Shown: positions 31,307 to 40,959 of the stretch, piece by piece
Numbering within the stretch: position 1 is the first letter of the stretch
Layout of the letters: every line of letters starts with the position of its first letter
Assembly (NCBI GenBank): GCA_016703005.1
Contig: JADJCX010000001.1
Location: 1-64,000 of the forward strand
Length of the DNA: 64,000 bases
Reading direction: 5' to 3'
Source: Flavobacteriales bacterium
GTDB taxonomy: Bacteria; Bacteroidota; Bacteroidia; Flavobacteriales_F; PHOS-HE28
Notes under the pieces: model-generated
Seen by the model: the letters and a program-made list of their open reading frames with translations, nothing else
What the model was told of the DNA's origin: nothing
The model's database searches: none
Position numbers and translations under genes: made by a program

Positions 31307-32809
31307 TCACATGCCCTCGATCTCCGGCTGCCGGTACTTCCACAGTTTCTGCATTGCCTTCAATTCGTACGGCCAACGGTACATGCCAGTACGGTACCGC
31401 AGCGCGCTGAGCGTGCGCATGGTGCTGCGTTGGAACGATGAGAGTTTCACGTCGCTCACAGTCGGGTAATAGCCGTTGAGCACTGTTTCAAAATCGCGGA
31501 TGCGGTCAACGGCTTTCGGTGTGAGCCAAGGCGTGAGCGGGTTCTTCCGCAGATCGAACTTCTCCCATGCCGGGTCCAGCCAATCCTCCAAGTGCTCAGG
31601 GAATTTGAAACCGGCGGCTTTCACGCGTTCGAACAGTTCGCTGCCTTCGGTGGGTACGGGGCTGTACACGTATATGATGATCTCGGTGTCCGGGTTCGTA
31701 TCCTTCACCTGTTTGATGAAGGCGATGTCACGATCGATCTGGCGCAGCACGGCGGCTTCGTTCTCCTGCGGAAAGCCGAGCACGAAGGAGTATTCAGGGA
31801 TGATGTCGAACTTCTTCATCCGCGCAGCGAACCGCAGGATCTGCGCACCGGTCTGGGTGCCGCCCTTGTCCATACGTTTCAATTGCTCGTCATCGCCGCT
31901 TTCGGCACCGAAGAAGATCATGCGGCAACCGGCTTCGCGCATCACCGCCAGACTGTCGTCCGTGTACTTGTCGATGGTGTCGATACGGCCTTCGCCCCAC
32001 CAGCGCATGTTGTGCGGCCGGATGAGCTTCGAGAACTCCACCGTGCGCTTTTCGCTCACGAAGAAGTTGTTGTCGTGGAACTCGATGGCATCCGCTCCCC
32101 AGCGTTCCTTGATGCGGAGGATATCCGCATGAATGCGCGCGGCGCTCACGCCCTTCCAACGTGCATTATATATGGGCACCACGGCGCAGAAGCCACAAGT
32201 GAACGGGCAGCCGAAACTGCTGTGGTAGGCAATGGTGCGCTGGCCGAGGAAGGTCTTGCCGAGGTACTTCTCCAGCGGGTAGAAGCTGTCCAAGTGCTCA
32301 TAAGGCAGCGGTGGCAGGGCATCCAGATCGGCAAGCGGTGCGCGGGTGTTGCGCACGACGTTGCCCTCATGCACGTGGATAAGATTCTGGATCGACGAGA
32401 AGTCACGTCCGTTCTCCAGGGATGCGAGCAGTTTCGGAAATGCGTGATCGCCCATGCCATCGACCACGAAATCGACGAAGCCGCTGGTGAGTACGCTCTT
32501 GTGCTGGTTGGCGGCGAAGTAGCCACCCCAAATGACCTTGACTTCCGGAAAGTTCTCACGCACCAGCTTGCTGAAGGGGATGGCCTGTCGCAACTGCGGG
32601 CCGGGCATAACGGTGCTGCCGAAATACTTGAAGCGCCCGGTGGCAAGGTTCTTTTCGATGGTGCTCCACGGATCCCGCTCGCGGTTGCCATCAACGAACA
32701 CATACTCCCGCTGCCCGTGGATGCTTGCACCGACTTGAAGGATGGAGTTCGGGATGCGGAACTTGTGTTCAGCACTACGCGGGTTGAAAAGGATGACCCC
32801 GTTGCTCAT
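31307..32809 (-). CDS. B12-binding-domain radical SAM protein
   Basis: 500 residues. The N-terminal third is a cobalamin-binding Rossmann-type domain without the DxHxxG base-off motif (VIWGGYFAANQHKSVL, DGMGDHAFPKL). It is followed by the radical SAM core with the cluster motif CPFTCGFC and downstream FFGAESGDD and FVLGFPQENE elements. Family members (class B) perform methylations or ring rearrangements on unreactive carbons in lipids, antibiotics and tetrapyrroles. The start MSNGVILFNP overlaps the stop of the upstream membrane protein by 4 bases (ATGA). The substrate is unknown; the operon context points to a surface or secreted glycoconjugate or metabolite. Confidence 0.92.
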   Translation of the reverse strand: MSNGVILFNPRSAEHKFRIPNSILQVGASIHGQREYVFVDGNRERDPWSTIEKNLATGRFKYFGSTVMPGPQLRQAIPFSKLVRENFPEVKVIWGGYFAANQHKSVLTSGFVDFVVDGMGDHAFPKLLASLENGRDFSSIQNLIHVHEGNVVRNTRAPLADLDALPPLPYEHLDSFYPLEKYLGKTFLGQRTIAYHSSFGCPFTCGFCAVVPIYNARWKGVSAARIHADILRIKERWGADAIEFHDNNFFVSEKRTVEFSKLIRPHNMRWWGEGRIDTIDKYTDDSLAVMREAGCRMIFFGAESGDDEQLKRMDKGGTQTGAQILRFAARMKKFDIIPEYSFVLGFPQENEAAVLRQIDRDIAFIKQVKDTNPDTEIIIYVYSPVPTEGSELFERVKAAGFKFPEHLEDWLDPAWEKFDLRKNPLTPWLTPKAVDRIRDFETVLNGYYPTVSDVKLSSFQRSTMRTLSALRYRTGMYRWPYELKAMQKLWKYRQPEIEGM

Positions 32810-34242
32810 GGCCGAGTGACATGAAAGACCATGATCCGTTCGGTGGGCACTTGTACGTCCGTGAGGTCGCCGATCAACGTCACCTCCGCCTTCATCCTGT
32901 CCGCCACCTGTGCGCGCAGTTCTGGACGTGCCGTACACCACACGAAGTTGCCCGGCGGTACAAGATCCAGCGAATTGAGAAGAGCGGTGTCGCCGAGCAC
33001 GTACGCCGGAAGCCCACCATCGCAAAAGCTGCCCATTTCATTTATGGTGGTGTAGTACACAGGAGCACGCAGGTATCCACTGATGGCTGGTCCGGCGGTG
33101 TAGGCATCCACCACCACGGTCTCCTTCCCGACGTGTTCATCGAGGAGGATGCCGGGTAGGCGATAAGCTTCGCTCAAAGGAGCGCTGCGCATGCTCATGG
33201 CCACGCAAAGCAAGCCACCGAAGGCTTGGCATACGAGCAATGTGTTCGTGAACGGCCGAGCTCCCCATCGTCGCTCCGCCGCAGGCATCCACCACCAGAG
33301 CAGAAGCCACGCTACGTTCACGGGCCCGTAGTGCCGGGTGGAATAGAAGCCCCCGACGATCGGCAGTGCGATGCTGCCCAATAGGGCCAACGCCAAGAAT
33401 ATGCGTACTGACCGGTCGTGGGGTGCGAACCAGAACATTGCAACCAACAGTGCGAGGCCCAGCACTGCGCTCAACGCATGGCTCCGATCGTGCAGCAGGT
33501 TATGGTTCCAAGGGCGATCGCTCAGCATATCAGGCCATGGCAGCAAACCCTGTGTTGTGATGGTAGCGATGCGCGCTACCGCATTCGGCAACGGTGTGCT
33601 GCCAAGCACTGTGCCCGTGGGTGAAGGATGGTCGGGAATGCTCCACCAGAAACTGAACAAGCAGCACGATGCTACGGTCATGGCCATGGTCCACATCTTC
33701 GTCGATCGCTCTATGGAGAACTCTGCCACAACCCAAGCACCGGCGAAGACGATACCCCAGATGTGCGTGAATGCTGCCAATGCCAGCAGCAGCGACCATT
33801 GCCAACCGAGGCCGATACGTTGTCTGGCGTCGGCAGCAAGCAAGAGGAACAACAGAGCCAAGCCATAGTTGCGCGCGATCACCGTGTACTCATAGAGGAA
33901 GAAGTAGCCGAAGACGATCAGCACACGCCACCACCAAACGAACGGTGCACGCCACAGGACCAGCGCCGCAGTACAGGTGCCGATGACGACATGAAGCACT
34001 TGCATGAGGACAGGATTGTCGCTGAAGCGAGTGATGACGAACAACAACACATACCACAGCGGCGGATGTCCTTCGAAGCGGGTGTTGTGGTATAGGTCCA
34101 TGAGTGAGCTGCTGTCGCGCGCGACGCACCATGGCTGCAACTCGTCCAACCACATACCGTGCATGGCGATCATGCACACGACCAGTGCACAATACACCAG
34201 GAACGCAGCGGCTATCAGCCGTCGTTCCGTGGCCGGTGCCAT
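32806..34242 (-). CDS. Multispanning membrane protein, GT-C glycosyltransferase-like
   Basis: 478 residues with about ten hydrophobic segments and a C-terminal soluble domain of about 100 residues. Just after the first membrane helix is MWLDELQPW, resembling the acidic first-loop motif of GT-C (PMT/ArnT-like) enzymes, and GHPPLWYV, a common feature of that family. Such enzymes use polyprenyl-phosphate sugars at the outer face of the inner membrane. The start MAPATERRLI was chosen because the first helix follows at once. It overlaps the end of the methyltransferase by 28 bases. The GT-C call is an inference from topology and these two motifs. Confidence 0.7.
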   Translation of the reverse strand: MAPATERRLIAAAFLVYCALVVCMIAMHGMWLDELQPWCVARDSSSLMDLYHNTRFEGHPPLWYVLLFVITRFSDNPVLMQVLHVVIGTCTAALVLWRAPFVWWWRVLIVFGYFFLYEYTVIARNYGLALLFLLLAADARQRIGLGWQWSLLLALAAFTHIWGIVFAGAWVVAEFSIERSTKMWTMAMTVASCCLFSFWWSIPDHPSPTGTVLGSTPLPNAVARIATITTQGLLPWPDMLSDRPWNHNLLHDRSHALSAVLGLALLVAMFWFAPHDRSVRIFLALALLGSIALPIVGGFYSTRHYGPVNVAWLLLWWWMPAAERRWGARPFTNTLLVCQAFGGLLCVAMSMRSAPLSEAYRLPGILLDEHVGKETVVVDAYTAGPAISGYLRAPVYYTTINEMGSFCDGGLPAYVLGDTALLNSLDLVPPGNFVWCTARPELRAQVADRMKAEVTLIGDLTDVQVPTERIMVFHVTRP

Positions 34243-35089
34243 GTGCCGTAGTAGTAAAGTGGTTTCCGCTTGAACGGCCCGCTGATGATGTTCTTCCACT
34301 TCAGCTGATGGTAGGGCATGATCTGCACGCCGCACTGTTCCAACGTGTGCTTGTCGTCGAGGTCCAGATAGCCTTTCACGTTCTTGAAGAAGAAGGGAAG
34401 TCCGTATTGCTCGGTGAAACGCAGGGCGCTCTGGGCGAAGTGTTTCCGGATGCTGCGCGGATCGCGGAAAATGTTGAGGCCGGTGAGCACGATGGTTCCA
34501 CCCGGCGCAAGCAAGCCCTTCATTTGGTCCATGCTGCGCCGGATATCCACAACATACCCCATACATCGCTGTGCAATGATCAGATCGTATGGGCCATCGA
34601 ACAAGTGCAACCGCTCTTGATCGGCTTGCACCGCCCTGAACTTGGCGGGATAATGCTGCACGGCACCCAAGCCATCATAGGCATCGGTGAAGACATCGGT
34701 TGCCGTTACATCATGTCCCAGTGCGGCGAGCCGGTGGCTCAACCAGCCGTTCCATGCGCCGACATCGAGGATCCGGAGCGGTCGCTTTTCAACCGGATTT
34801 GGCGCGACGCCGGCCAACTGAGCGATGATCTCCAAGTCATACTTCCTCAACTGCCACAACCCGGATCGTAGTCCATGCCGCTCTCCGGCAACCGATTGTA
34901 CATCCCGGGTTCCAAAAGCCGTTCGCCCGCTACGTTGCGGTATGTGCGGAAAGCCTTGAGGAACGGGTCCAGCGTTCGCGACAAGTCGGCGTTGATGGCA
35001 GTACGCACAGCGTTGACCAATGGCCATGTGTGGTTATTCGGGCAACGCCATTCAGTATCGAGCGGCAGTTCACATTCGGGGCAGCGCAT
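34215..35089 (-). CDS. SAM-dependent methyltransferase with N-terminal zinc ribbon (frameshifted)
   Basis: The N-terminus MRCPECELPLDTEWRCPNNH is a zinc-ribbon (Cys pairs). The class I methyltransferase fold follows: ILDVGAWNGWLSHRLAALGH (motif I), ATDVF and a GGTIVLTGL strand. The two parts are in different frames. The first ends at YDPGCGS, the second resumes at SGLWQLRKYDLEII, so one base is missing near 34868-34872. Its 5' end overlaps the flippase stop by 20 bases and its 3' end overlaps the GT-C gene, so it belongs in the operon. The substrate is probably a lipid-linked saccharide or a metabolite precursor; nothing in the sequence fixes it. Confidence 0.82.
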
Positions 35090-36251
35090 GCAGTCGGTGT
35101 TCTTCTCGTTTCATCCATGCCAACATCAACCATTGTCCTGCTGCGGCGGCCAAAAGTCCACCAGCAATACCGAGCTTGGGTAGCAGCACGAGTGTGAGAC
35201 CGCATGTCAATGCGGCGGCCGCGAAGTTGGCCCACATCACTGAGAGCTCGCGGTGGTGCTTGTACAATTGGTTCATCATCGGCACGTAGGCAAAGACGGG
35301 CCAAACCAAAGCGCCGGCTGCTGCATAGACACCCCAAGACAATTCGAACTTGAACAGGAAGGTGAGCACCGCCCATGCGATCGCACACATGGGCAGCAGA
35401 CCCGCCAATGCCCACATGCGCATTCGCCGGGCGTAGCGCGATACGCTCTCGATGTTCAATCGATAAAGGTCTTTCGTGAGGGGCGTCACCACCAACGCGG
35501 CCAGTGCTTGGAACTGGATGAAGAGCGAGGCCACGATCTGGTAACGCCCGACTTCCGCACGATCAAGCAGCACATTGGCAGTGTACAGGTCGATGCGGGA
35601 TGCGAGCAAGCCGCTGAACCCGATGAGGAAGAAGGGGAGGGCTGTGAGCAAGTGCATTCGCATGTTGAACAGACGGAAGGCATGGCCCAGAGAGGGGAAG
35701 CCCACGACGCTCCAGAGGATCAGCGCGCGAGCGATCTGGTTCCCAGCGAACGATAGACAGATGGTGTCCGCATCCAAGTACTGGTTCCACAGGATGATCG
35801 CGACCTGCACCCCCAGCCCCATAGCGTCGGCAACCGCAGCGCCAGCGAATTTCTTTCCCCAAATGATCAGCGGCTCCACGTTGTTCGCCAACACCAGCCC
35901 CACTAGCCAGCTCATCGCCCAAGCGTCTTTAAGGATCAGCCCGCTACGGGTGAGCATTAAAGCGCAAACGATCCAGGGAACCGCCCGCGTGATCGCACTT
36001 GCTCGCCAGAGGTCCAATACCCGGTCGGGCATTCGTGCGAACTCTCTCAGCAAGAGATCCTTGCTTCCCCATTGCGTAATGTGCGCGACGAGTTGCACAA
36101 GGATCATCGGGAGCACAACCTGACCCCATGCTTCTTGTGAGGAACGCTGTATCACCAACCACGGCACCAGGAGCCCACCGATCGGCCCCAGCGCGTAGCG
36201 TGCAGCATTCCATGCGAAGCGCAGCCAACGTTCCTGTTCAATCGAGGCCAT
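35070..36251 (-). CDS. MOP-superfamily oligosaccharide flippase (Wzx-like)
   Basis: 393 residues with about 11-12 transmembrane segments throughout. Sequence features fit the polysaccharide transporter branch of the MOP superfamily: an N-terminal GPIGGLLVPWLVI helix, QWGSKDLLLREFAR in the first cytoplasmic part, FLIGFSGLLASRIDLY, and paired central and C-terminal helices ending ...LGIAGGLLAAAAGQWLML. It would move an undecaprenyl-linked saccharide or glycolipid across the inner membrane. It overlaps the preceding GT4 gene by 14 bases and the following methyltransferase by 20. Members are usually 400-480 residues, so it is slightly short. Confidence 0.82.
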   Translation of the reverse strand: MASIEQERWLRFAWNAARYALGPIGGLLVPWLVIQRSSQEAWGQVVLPMILVQLVAHITQWGSKDLLLREFARMPDRVLDLWRASAITRAVPWIVCALMLTRSGLILKDAWAMSWLVGLVLANNVEPLIIWGKKFAGAAVADAMGLGVQVAIILWNQYLDADTICLSFAGNQIARALILWSVVGFPSLGHAFRLFNMRMHLLTALPFFLIGFSGLLASRIDLYTANVLLDRAEVGRYQIVASLFIQFQALAALVVTPLTKDLYRLNIESVSRYARRMRMWALAGLLPMCAIAWAVLTFLFKFELSWGVYAAAGALVWPVFAYVPMMNQLYKHHRELSVMWANFAAAALTCGLTLVLLPKLGIAGGLLAAAAGQWLMLAWMKREEHRLHALPRM

Positions 36252-37293
36252 AGAGCGTCAGGTACGCATTCAACGTATCGCGCATCGGGTGCAAGGTGAT
36301 CGGTATGTAGCCCGGTGTATGATCGAGCAGGTCGATCACGGCCGCGGTCATTTCGACACTGTTTTCCACCACCCGCCAACGATCACTTGCCGCCGCACTG
36401 CCCACGGGGAATGAGACGATGGACATGCCTGCGGCCAGTGCTTCATCGAATACGTAGCCCTGACTTTCGTAGGCACTGGTGTGCACCAGCAGCTTGGCCG
36501 CGAGCATTTCCATGTGCACGTTGCCGCGCGGCATGGCGCCGCACTTGCCGAGCCGGGAGCTGCCATAAGCCATTTCGGCTTTCAGCAGAAAACCCGGTTG
36601 TGATGGCTGGACCTGTACTCCATCACTTCCGACCATCATGGCGCTCACCGTACGTTGCTCGGCCACCTTCCGGAAAACCTCTTCGAAGACATCCGGTTGT
36701 TTCACCGGTATTTGCGAGCCGACGAAAAGCATATTCGTAGTGCGTTCCTGCGGGCCCATGCTGGCCATGTGCGGAGGCGAGCCCCATGGGATGATGCTTG
36801 TTGGCACACGGTCGCTGCTTGTCCGTAACACATCCGCATGCCGGGCGGAGAGGCAGACCAGTGCTGTGTTCATTCCCACATGTTTCAACCACCGCGTGTT
36901 GTCGCGCGCGTCCTGTCCCATCAACGTTACCACGTTGCGCGCGCCGCACTTCGCCGACATCCGTTCCGCCAAGGCAGCGGCCTGCCCCAGCCACAAGCCG
37001 TGCACACATCCGATAGCACCTTCGTTGTTCAGCGCATCGAAGTGTTTCCATGCCCGATACTGAGCGAACAGCCGCCGAGCACGGCTATTTCGTCCATTGC
37101 ACGGAAATACCTTGACGCCGCACCAGTCGTATGGCACATCGGTATAAGGGTACTGCAGGGCGATGATCGCTACACGCAGGTTGGGACGCTGCGCGAGCAA
37201 GGCCCACAGATATTCCTGTAGCGGGGGAATGCAGGTGTCGTCTTCCGCACTTTCAGGGAAGCCGGGAGAAACGATCAGTAGATCCGTGGCCAT
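36238..37293 (-). CDS. GT4-family (GT-B) glycosyltransferase
   Basis: 351 residues from MATDLLIVSPGFPES. The C-terminal GT-B domain shows LFVGSQIPVKQPDVF, the nucleotide-sugar motif region HTSAYESQGYVFDEALAAG (E-x7-E type) and a VSFPVGSAA turn. The N-terminal acceptor domain has VHGLWLG and VTLMGQDARDN. It transfers a sugar from an activated donor to a lipid-linked or cytosolic acceptor. First gene of the six-gene operon running down to 30634. The start 37293 (alternative 37302, MKHM) is preferred because the same hairpin-plus-GATGAAAC element precedes the second ATG at two other genes in the window. The region upstream is shared with a divergent gene only 37 bases away. Confidence 0.85.
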   Translation of the reverse strand: MATDLLIVSPGFPESAEDDTCIPPLQEYLWALLAQRPNLRVAIIALQYPYTDVPYDWCGVKVFPCNGRNSRARRLFAQYRAWKHFDALNNEGAIGCVHGLWLGQAAALAERMSAKCGARNVVTLMGQDARDNTRWLKHVGMNTALVCLSARHADVLRTSSDRVPTSIIPWGSPPHMASMGPQERTTNMLFVGSQIPVKQPDVFEEVFRKVAEQRTVSAMMVGSDGVQVQPSQPGFLLKAEMAYGSSRLGKCGAMPRGNVHMEMLAAKLLVHTSAYESQGYVFDEALAAGMSIVSFPVGSAAASDRWRVVENSVEMTAAVIDLLDHTPGYIPITLHPMRDTLNAYLTLYGLD

Positions 37294-37320
37294 GTGTTTC
37301 ATTCCGACCTGACGGGGACA
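37293..37320 (-). promoter_or_regulatory. Start-codon-proximal shared element, copy 1
   Basis: On the minus strand the bases before the ATG at 37293 read a CCG...CGG inverted repeat, then AATGAAACACATG. The element closely resembles those at 47412-47440 and 51893-51920: CCCCG-N4-5-TCGGRATGAAAC, then the start. The stem here is weaker than in the other two copies. Confidence 0.4.
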
Positions 37321-37330
37321 GGGTGTGAAG

Positions 37331-37660
37331 ATGCTTAGGTTTGTGTCCATGTTCGCCACGCGCCTTCGCCCAATGATCGCGATGCTCCTACTAGGGGTGT
37401 TGTCGCTTGTTGTGTTGCCGCGCGAATTGTTCCATGACTGTGTTCTTGAGCACGCGCACTGCGAAGCGCCGAACGGTGCCGAGATTGCAGGTGCCGACTG
37501 CCCGGTGTGCCACAAAGCCCTGCCCGTTTATCAAGTCGAGGTTGTTGTTGTTGTGGAACGTCTCCGACAGCTCGTGGCTGTTCGGTCAGTGGCGTTAGTA
37601 GCGCAAACGGAAGGGGGGCACTGCGAAGCGACGTTCTCGCGAGGGCCTCCGCTGTGTTGA
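37331..37660 (+). CDS. Small membrane-anchored His/Cys-rich protein upstream of TonB receptor
   Basis: 109 residues from the ATG at 37331. A hydrophobic segment (MIAMLLLGVLSLVVLP) is followed by ELFHDCVLEHAHCEAP and CPVCHKALPVY, giving two His/Cys clusters. Small proteins of this kind often precede TonB-dependent metal or cofactor receptors in Bacteroidota; a role as periplasmic metal-binding partner is an inference. The gene reads toward the receptor gene that starts 115 bases downstream. I do not recognise the exact family. Confidence 0.6.
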   Translation: MLRFVSMFATRLRPMIAMLLLGVLSLVVLPRELFHDCVLEHAHCEAPNGAEIAGADCPVCHKALPVYQVEVVVVVERLRQLVAVRSVALVAQTEGGHCEATFSRGPPLC

Positions 37661-37775
37661 TCAGTGCTGTGCTCAGCACAGTTGCGTGCGCCGGGCGTTA
37701 ATGCTTGGACGCTGTTCGGTTCCACTTCACGTCTGTTCCAACAAGCATGGCGTATTCGCCATGGCTCCGTCTTCA

Positions 37776-40127
37776 ATGAGGTCGATCGTTCTCATCGTTT
37801 TCTTCTTGGTAGGCGTCCTCACCCGGGCCCAATGCACCTTGGTGCTCAGTGGTCGTGTGATCGACGCGCACGACCGCACCGCGCTGGAGTATGCCGCGAT
37901 CACCATCGTTGAACTGGAGCGCACCGTGCAGGCGGATGCGGCGGGCAACTTCAGCATACCCGGCCTGTGCCCCGGCAGCTACACGCTGTTGGTCAGTCAC
38001 GTGGGTTGTGATCCGGTGCAGCGCAAAGTCGAGATACGCAAGGACCTTGTGATCGATCTGAAGTTGGAGCACCACGCGCACGAGTTGCGCGATGCTGAGG
38101 TGAAGGGCAAGCGCCCCGACGAGAATGTGGGCCAAGCTCACAAGGAGCTTGACAAGTCAGCAATGGAAAGGAATGGAGGAAGGACTCTGGCGGAAATGCT
38201 TGCAACGATACCCGGGGTGAACACGCTGAACAGTGGCCCCACGATCAGTAAACCCGTGATCCATGGCCTCAGCGGTAATCGTGTACTGATCCTCAATCAA
38301 GGCATTCGGCAGGAGGACCAGCAATGGGGGACTGAACATGCGCCGAACCTGGACCCGTTCAGTAGTGACAAGCTCACGGTGGTGAAGGGTGCGGCCAGTG
38401 TGCAGTATGGTAGTGATGCACTGGGGGGTGTGGTGATCACCGAACCCGTTGAACTTCCGAGAGAGGCGGGCATTCGCGGCGAAGTGCGTGGCGTTGGGCA
38501 GCTCAATGGAAAAGGAGGAGGCGGCAACGCAATGGTGCAAGGTGGTGTGCAGGGCTTGCGTGGCCTGGGGTGGCGCGTGCAAGGCAGCGGCAGGTACCTC
38601 GGCGACAGTGGATCACCGGACTATGTGCTCAGCAACACGGGAGTGAACGAAGCTGGCGGATCGGCATCGCTGGGATACCGCGATCATCGGTGGAATGCCA
38701 GTGCATACTACAGCTATTTCACCCGGGACCTGGGTATCCTGCGAGCCGCGCACATCGGCAACCTCACCGACCTCAACAACGCCATCGCCAGCGGCGAACC
38801 GTGGTATATCGATGAGTTCACTTACACGATCGATGCTCCGCGCCAAAACGTGCAACATCACTTACTGAAGGCCGAAGCCGGTTATGCGATCAGCGAACAC
38901 GACCGCATCGTGCTCACTTACGGGTACCAGGCCGATGATCGGCAGGAGTACGACATCCGTCGCGCAGGTCGCAGCGGCACACCTTCGATCGACCTCTTCT
39001 TAGGTACACATACCGCCGATGCCGTGTTGAAGCATTGGCTGGGCAAGCACATTCATGGAAAATTCGGCGTGAACGGTATTTATCAAGAGAATACGAACCT
39101 GCCCGGTACGGGCGTACGCCCGCTGATCCCGAACTACAGGAAACAAAGTGGCGGTGTCTTTCTACTGGAGCACTTCCCACTTTCGACGAAAGTGGAAATG
39201 GAAGCAGGGGCGCGTGTGGAGACCACGCGACTCGATGTGGCCAAGTACACCTTCGACGAGGTGCTCATCTCCCCGCAGCACGATTTCACCAATAGCGCCA
39301 TCACTGTTGGTGCCAACTGGAGCGTGAAGGATAGCGTTCGGCTGCGCTTCAATGTGGGTACATCGTACCGCCCGCCACATGTAAGCGAGTTGTACAGCGA
39401 AGGTTTGCACCATGGTGCTGCGGCCATTGAAACCGGTGACGATGGTCTGCAAAGCGAGCGCTCGTTGAAAGGCACATTGGACGTGGAGGCGACTTGGTTG
39501 AAGGGGACGCTTGCGCACGGAGGTAACGTTGTACGCCAACCGCATCGAAGACTTCATCTACCTGCGGCCCGAATGGCGTGGAACTGACCATCCGTGGTGC
39601 CTTTCCGGTGTTCCAGTACGTGGCCACCGATGCTTTCTTCTACGGATTGACGCCACACTGCAAGCGACGCTCGCACCAGTGCTCAGCCTGCGTTAACCGC
39701 ACCAGCCTCGTGCGCGGCCGTGACCTGGTCGCAGGACGAATGGCTCTTTCAAATGCCGAGCGACCGCACGGATAACGCTTTGCTTTTTTAAGTGCCAGAA
39801 GCAGGGCAAGTGGCGCGTGCTGGAAGTCAGGGCGTCCAGCACGGTGGTGTTCCAACAATCGCGGGTGCCGGGGGGTGTGGACTTCTCCGAGCCACCGGGC
39901 ACTTATCATCTCCTCGGCCTTTCGGGCTTCAGCGTCGCGCACGCTGCGAAAAGGGTGAACTGCGCCTGGGACTTAATGCGAATAACCTGCTCAACACCAC
40001 TTACCGGGACTACATGGACCGTTTCCGCTACTACACCGACGCGCGCGGCCTCGACTTCACCATCTGGATACGCTACTCTTTCGGTGCCAGCAGGCGATCA
40101 GCGATCGGCCTCATGGGCGGGTCATAA
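37776..40127 (+). CDS. TonB-dependent outer-membrane receptor (3' part with multiple indels)
   Basis: About 784 residues if joined. Signal peptide MRSIVLIVFFLVGVLTRAQ; carboxypeptidase-regulatory-like domain (LVLSGRVIDAHDRTALEYA); plug with PGVNTLNSGPTISKPVIHGL, QQWGTEHAPNLDPF and VVKGAASVQYGSDALGG; then the beta-barrel. QQWGxEHxxxLDPF is typical of a receptor group linked to metal or cofactor uptake. The frame is intact to about 39515 and then broken by roughly eight single-base indels up to about 39960. Recognisable pieces continue in all three frames (TLYANRIEDFIYLRPEW, ELTIRGAFPVFQYVATDAFFYGL, NRTSLVRGRDLV, GTYHLLGLS, LNANNLLNTTYRDYMDRFRY) and end in a normal barrel strand, FTIWIRYSFGA. 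Consensus errors are more likely than decay because all segments remain conserved. Confidence 0.85.
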
Positions 40128-40164
40128 CGCGCCCCAACAACCAACAACTAACAACCAACAACCA

Positions 40165-40728
40165 ATGAAAACCATCGGAAATATGACCATCGCACTGCTG
40201 GTCAGCGCCTCGATACCGGCTGCAAGAAGGAAGAAGATGCCGTAGACACCCCACCTGTTCTCAACGAGGAGGAACTCATCACCACGCTACGGCTCCACTT
40301 CCATTCAGCGAACGTGGCGGAACACTTGAATTCGACTTCACCGATCTGGATGGCGATGGCGGCAAGGGCCCGACGTACGAAGCGGATACGCTATCAGCCG
40401 GACAGCACCTTCACCGGGATGAGCGAAGGTTGATGACAACGGCACCTGCGAAGACATTACGGCCGAGGATCCTCGCGGAGGCACCGCACACCAGTTCTTC
40501 CAGGTGAGCGGTGGTGGATTGCAACCGTGATACTCTGACGTGGATAGCAATGGCAACCCGATAGGCCTCAACACGACATGGACCATCGGAGCGTTAGGCA
40601 ATGGGTCGGTCATCGTAACGCTGATCCACGAACCTGCAAAGGACGCGGCGGGGTGAGCGGCGGGGACATCACCAACGCAGGTGGCGAAACGGATATAGAG
40701 CGTGACCTTCCCGGTAGTGGTCGATTAG
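40165..40728 (+). pseudogene. Companion lipoprotein of the TonB receptor (GGETDI family), heavily frameshifted
   Basis: Begins MKTIGNMTIALLVSASIPA, a lipoprotein-like signal whose Cys-Lys-Lys-Glu region lies across a frame break (CKKEEDAVDTPPVLNEEEL). Readable segments in mixed frames: LITTLRLHFHS, FDFTDLDGDGGKGPTYEADTLSA, EDITAEILAEAP, SNGNPIGLNTTWTIG, VIVTLIHEPAKDAAG and GGDITNAGGETDIE, stop at 40726. These match a family, sometimes annotated as type 1 periplasmic-binding fold proteins, that sits beside TonB receptors in Bacteroidota. At least six indels in 560 bases. The same dense errors affect its two neighbours, so I suspect sequence quality rather than a genuine pseudogene. Confidence 0.65.
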
Positions 40729-40959
40729 GCGTTACCTAAGGCGGGGTGCATTCCAGCGTTCCAACGAACACGCATTGCATCTGGATCCTATTCCCGGATC
40801 TTCATGGCTCCATTGCTTGCACCGTTGAAGGCGGGCTGCCTTGATGGGGCGGCCCGTGGAGCGGCAGTGTTGAGCCACCCGCGCCTGCGGTGGTGAACCT
40901 GCCACCGCAGCGCACTGATCGATAGCCTGCGCCTAGATCCCAAGACCATCCGCTTCCAC

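Noticed and set aside
31307..33025. Longer radical SAM protein starting at 33025
   Set aside because: The added 72 residues are Arg/Gly-rich shadow of the overlapping membrane protein; MSNGVILFNP with the ATGA overlap is the natural start.
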